A DNA stretch of 64,000 nt, taken from positions 124,001 to 188,000 of the forward strand of contig NZ_JACDUU010000001.1 of the NCBI RefSeq assembly GCF_013760845.1, given 5' to 3'. Positions 62,992 through 64,000 of the stretch are shown in pieces. Position 1 is the stretch's first letter. Every line of letters starts with the position of its first letter. A program made the translations under genes and the position numbers. The notes under the pieces are model-generated. The model was not told where the DNA came from and did not search any database. It saw only the letters and a program-made list of their open reading frames with translations. The DNA is from [Anoxybacillus] calidus. GTDB taxonomy: Bacteria > Bacillota > Bacilli > Bacillales > Anoxybacillaceae.

Positions 62992-64000
62992 ATGATAAAA
63001 AAATTATTAATTGCTAATCGCGGTGAAATTGCTGTTCGGGTGATTCGTGCCTGCAAAGAGCTTGGAATTGAAACGGTTGCGGTGTTTTCAGAAGCGGACC
63101 GCGATTCGTTGCATGTTCAGCTTGCGGATGAGGCGTATTGTATTGGACCAACAGCATCTAAGGACAGCTATTTGAATTTTACAAATATCATTAGTGTAGC
63201 GAAGTTAACGGGATGTGATGCCATTCATCCGGGATATGGATTTTTAGCGGAGAACGCGGCTTTCGCAGAACTTTGCCGTGAATGCAATATTATTTTTGTT
63301 GGTCCAAGCCCGGAAGCCATTACAAAAATGGGGATTAAAGATATCGCGCGTGAAACGATGCGCGAAGCGGGCGTACCGATTGTTCCTGGCTCAAAAGGAG
63401 TCATTGAAAGTATTGATGAAGCCATTGCGCTTGCAAATGAAATTGGGTACCCTGTTATTATAAAGGCAACTGCTGGTGGCGGTGGCAAAGGAATTCGCGT
63501 CGCCAGAGATGAACAAGAGTTAATTAAAGGAATTAATATTACGCAGCAGGAAGCAGCAACCGCATTCGGAAATCCGGGGGTATATATTGAAAAGTATATT
63601 GAGGATTTCCGTCACGTTGAAATTCAAGTGCTCGCAGATTCTTATGGAAACGTTATCCATCTTGGTGAGCGTGACTGTACGATTCAACGTCGCCTGCAAA
63701 AGCTTGTTGAGGAAGCTCCTTCACCAGCGCTTGATGAAGAAACGCGCAAATTGATGGGAGAGGCAGCAGTGAAAGCAGCAAAAGCAGTTGATTATACTGG
63801 TGCAGGTACGGTCGAGTTTATTTTTGATTATAAGGCAAAGAAATTTTATTTTATGGAAATGAATACGCGCATTCAAGTAGAACATCCTGTTACCGAAATG
63901 ATTACTGGTGTTGACTTAATTAAAGAGCAAATCCGTGTTGCTTCAGGGGAAAAACTATCTTTAACTCAAGAAGAAGTGGTATTTAACGGATGGGCGATTG
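62992..64000 (+). CDS. accC: Biotin carboxylase AccC, N-terminal part
   Basis: The first 336 codons; the rest lies beyond the window. It carboxylates biotin on AccB with ATP and bicarbonate. Visible motifs: [28 protein letters not shown], the ATP-grasp loop [13 protein letters not shown] and [16 protein letters not shown] with metal-binding Glu and Asn. The start ATG at 62992 follows AAAGGAGCAGACG. The RRLQK segment has Leu where some homologues have His. Confidence 0.96.
   Translation, partial: MIKKLLIANRGEIAVRVIRACKELGIETVAVFSEADRDSLHVQLADEAYCIGPTASKDSYLNFTNIISVAKLTGCDAIHPGYGFLAENAAFAELCRECNIIFVGPSPEAITKMGIKDIARETMREAGVPIVPGSKGVIESIDEAIALANEIGYPVIIKATAGGGGKGIRVARDEQELIKGINITQQEAATAFGNPGVYIEKYIEDFRHVEIQVLADSYGNVIHLGERDCTIQRRLQKLVEEAPSPALDEETRKLMGEAAVKAAKAVDYTGAGTVEFIFDYKAKKFYFMEMNTRIQVEHPVTEMITGVDLIKEQIRVASGEKLSLTQEEVVFNGWAI

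Noticed and set aside
63679-63720. Leu in place of His in the RRHQK segment of biotin carboxylase
   Set aside because: CGC CTG CAA is unambiguous. I believe RRLQK is normal in Bacillus AccC, so it is not a defect; an alignment would settle it.

Overview
The window is one continuous chromosomal segment of a low-GC, endospore-forming member of the Bacillaceae. Gene order follows the Bacillus subtilis yqfY(ispG)-sodA-pst-yqgN-yqgP-glcK-yqgS-comG-gcv-lipM-mntR-efp-spoIIIA-accBC region closely. The base composition (roughly 40-42% G+C by eye), a phoU gene after pst, a B12-dependent ribonucleotide reductase and interspersed palindromic repeats suggest the Anoxybacillus/Geobacillus group of thermophilic bacilli. 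No phage, plasmid, complete insertion sequence or CRISPR array is visible.

Layout. 1-8.8 kb: 5' part of ispG, a LysM protein, a chemoreceptor, a DUF1189 membrane protein, a CAT-anticodon tRNA, sodA, an MFS transporter and pbpA. 9-13.5 kb: the phosphate operon pstS-C-A-B-phoU behind four PhoP-type boxes spaced exactly 11 bp apart. 13.6-30.2 kb: two small membrane proteins of unknown role, rpmG, a folate enzyme, a DUF92 protein, a HAD hydrolase, rhomboid protease gluP, a SpoVAF-like germination protein, yqgQ-glcK, an LTA synthase-type enzyme, peptidoglycan peptidase yqgT and several conserved small proteins. 30.2-36.3 kb: a cysteine-rich HTH regulator, an unusual structured leader, the seven-gene comG pseudopilus operon, aroK and yqzE. 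36.3-45 kb: yqhG-yqhH, a tandem glycine riboswitch with gcvT-gcvPA-gcvPB, yqhL and lipM. 45.4-49.2 kb: nrdJ, split into three exons by two group I-type introns. 49.5-57 kb: splB, mntR, yqhO, yqhP-yqhQ, yqhR, aroQ, yqhT, efp and yqhV. 57-62.2 kb: the complete spoIIIAA-AH operon. 62.4-64 kb: accB and the start of accC, which runs off the window.

Functional themes are phosphate uptake, cell-envelope synthesis (PBP2A, LTA synthase, YqgT), DNA uptake (comG), glycine cleavage and lipoylation (gcv with lipM), dNTP synthesis (nrdJ), and sporulation and germination (spoIIIA, splB, the SpoVAF-like gene).

The most notable features are: (1) a roughly 210-nt RNA-like element before comGA, closed by a 15-bp helix whose 3' arm reaches the comGA ribosome-binding region and which I cannot assign to a known family; (2) two introns in nrdJ, one splitting the codons of the catalytic NPCGE motif and carrying a GIY-YIG homing-endonuclease gene with an early stop codon; (3) two families of intergenic palindromic repeats, several of them at gene ends; (4) an apparent ATT start codon for spoIIIAD; and (5) a 13-bp-armed inverted repeat in the sodA 5' UTR. 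Function calls rest on motif recognition and synteny; no database search was run.
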